A stretch of 6,401 bases of DNA from JAUXFK01 sp034189035 (GTDB lineage: Bacteria; Desulfobacterota; UBA8473), in NCBI GenBank assembly GCA_034189035.1, contig JAXHVA010000180.1, positions 1 through 6,401 on the forward strand, given 5' to 3'. Positions 5,991-6,401 of the stretch are shown piece after piece. Position numbers and translations under genes: made by a program. A model generated the notes under the pieces. It was not told the DNA's origin. It was given only the letters and a program-made list of their open reading frames with translations, and did not search any database. How positions within the stretch are numbered: position 1 is the stretch's first letter; each line of letters begins with the position of its first letter.

Positions 5991-6181
5991 TTACCTCCTT
6001 TTAAGATATGCAATATGCACATAACTACAGAAACTCAGAGTTAATATAATAACCCTTATTGAATAATATCCAATCCCAACAAACGTTAATACAATCACCC
6101 CCCTTTCTCTCCATTCAAATGTAGTAAATATCAAAAATTTGCCAATTGGCCTCCAAATCTTCGTTACCTTATCAATTCCAT
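5991..6181 (-). CDS. Short hydrophobic protein, about 62 aa, probable first gene of the operon
   Basis: I do not recognise it. The minus-strand frame from 6182 to TAA 5991 is open and reads GIDKVTKIWRPIGKFLIF, then TTFEWRERGVIVLTF, then VGIGYYSIRVIILTLSF and CSYVHIAYLKRR. This gives an amphipathic basic N terminus, a hydrophobic membrane-like segment from about residue 28 to 58 (interrupted by one Arg) and a basic end. The stop is 3 bases before the DUF2589 ATG. The start is uncertain. ATG 6181, with GGTAGG (6193-6188) upstream, is one frame off, so it needs one added A near 6176 to give MEIDKVTK. Otherwise GTG 6098 behind GGAGAGAAAGGG would give a 35-aa membrane peptide. Evidence for coding is the residue pattern and the tight coupling, not homology. 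Confidence 0.5.
5994..6000 (-). promoter_or_regulatory. Strong ribosome binding site of the DUF2589 gene
   Basis: AAGGAGG is a near-perfect Shine-Dalgarno, 6 bases before ATG 5987. The same bases encode Arg-Arg at the end of the short upstream ORF, whose TAA follows immediately, so the two genes look translationally coupled. Confidence 0.8.
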
Positions 6182-6192
6182 TTTATACCTAC

Positions 6193-6307
6193 CACCGTTT
6201 AATCGCGGTGCTGACCGGCACCGGGGGCCGCACAAGCAAACGCAGTTTGATTGTGCGGTTCACGGTGTCCGGTCAAGTACCTTGTTGGACGAAGCCGCTA
6301 TCGCGGC
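6193..6307. other. GC-rich cluster of three hairpins upstream of the operon
   Basis: Hairpin 1 is CACCG-TTTAATCG-CGGTG (6193-6210). Hairpin 2 is a long nested stem-loop (6207-6281) in which six successive blocks pair: GGTGCT/AGTACC (one G-T), GACCGG/CCGGTC, CACCG/CGGTG, CCGCACAA/TTGTGCGG and CAAAC/GTTTG around a GCA loop. These are separated by small bulges (A, T and a GGGG/TTCA internal loop). Hairpin 3 is GCCGC-TATC-GCGGC (6294-6307). The surroundings are AT-rich. The element may be a leader RNA, a small RNA, or a folded single-strand recombination site; strand is undecided. Confidence 0.75.
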
Positions 6308-6401
6308 AGACAATTCCGGCAATCTTGTTTTTTTGGGTTAACCTGCTGCAATCTCCTCCTTTTTTTGTAATAAAAAGAGAAATCGGCAAGGCAAGCGCAT
6401 T
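6308..6401. other. Window edge; T-tract and purine-rich ribosome-binding-like site, no assigned gene
   Basis: On the plus strand a T7 run (6328-6334) follows a poor stem, so a terminator for a plus-strand transcript through the hairpin cluster is possible but weak. On the minus strand GGAGGAG (6359-6353) looks like a Shine-Dalgarno, but the best following start (TTG 6350) gives only 17 codons. One minus frame stays open from the edge to TGA 6275 inside the large hairpin (...NKIAGIVCRDSGFVQQGT) and could be the end of an upstream gene. Confidence 0.35.

Noticed and set aside
6043..6073. Promoter TTGGAT / TATATT for the DUF2589 gene
   Set aside because: The spacer of 19 and a three-of-six -35 are weak, and the stretch lies inside the probable short coupled ORF.
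6184..6401. Plus-strand frame open to the window edge (IAVLTGTGG... through the hairpins)
   Set aside because: There is no good start or ribosome binding site, the residue pattern is not protein-like, and the long nested hairpin explains the base composition better.
1..6401. tRNA, rRNA, CRISPR array or replication origin
   Set aside because: No cloverleaf, rRNA segment, regularly spaced repeats or clustered iterons were seen on either strand.

Overview
The window (about 45% GC by eye) looks like an accessory chromosomal region of a bacterium, most likely a Gram-negative proteobacterium. That is inferred from the mix of a class IIC group II intron, an IS1380-type insertion sequence and a DUF2589 gene cluster; no housekeeping gene is present to fix the taxon.

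Layout. Bases 1-2061 are almost entirely a group II intron read on the minus strand. The 5' end is at about 2061 (GTGTGCC start). The ribozyme domains I-III lie between 2061 and 1376, followed by an intact 428-aa reverse transcriptase/maturase (1375-89). The expected domain V/VI is not visible in the 88 bases left after the reverse transcriptase, so the copy looks 3'-truncated. A small imperfect hairpin (2072-2096) lies just upstream of the 5' splice site, as is usual for class IIC target sites. Next comes an IS1380-family element on the plus strand (about 2090-3820), whose 508-aa transposase (2250-3777) is broken by one extra G near 3216.

Bases 6181-4012 hold a minus-strand gene cluster. In order it contains: a short hydrophobic ORF (about 6181-5991) ending 3 nt before the next start; a DUF2589 protein (5987-5388) that reads as one 199-aa protein only if two compensating single-base shifts are corrected; a 229-aa partner (5290-4602) with one apparent shift; and an intact 191-aa helical protein (4587-4012). 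Ribosome binding sites (AAGGAGG, AAAGGAGG, AAAGGTTG) and short gaps support an operon. DUF2589 and its partner share a P-x-IRV-x-E beta-strand-like motif, which suggests related folds or a common assembly. No biochemical function can be assigned.

Upstream of that cluster, 6193-6307 is a GC-rich run of three hairpins. It includes a nested stem-loop of about 75 nt that no gene explains. Five single-base frame disruptions fall in or beside short homopolymers in the IS and the cluster, while the reverse transcriptase and the 191-aa gene have none. Whether this is sequencing error or gene decay cannot be decided from sequence alone.
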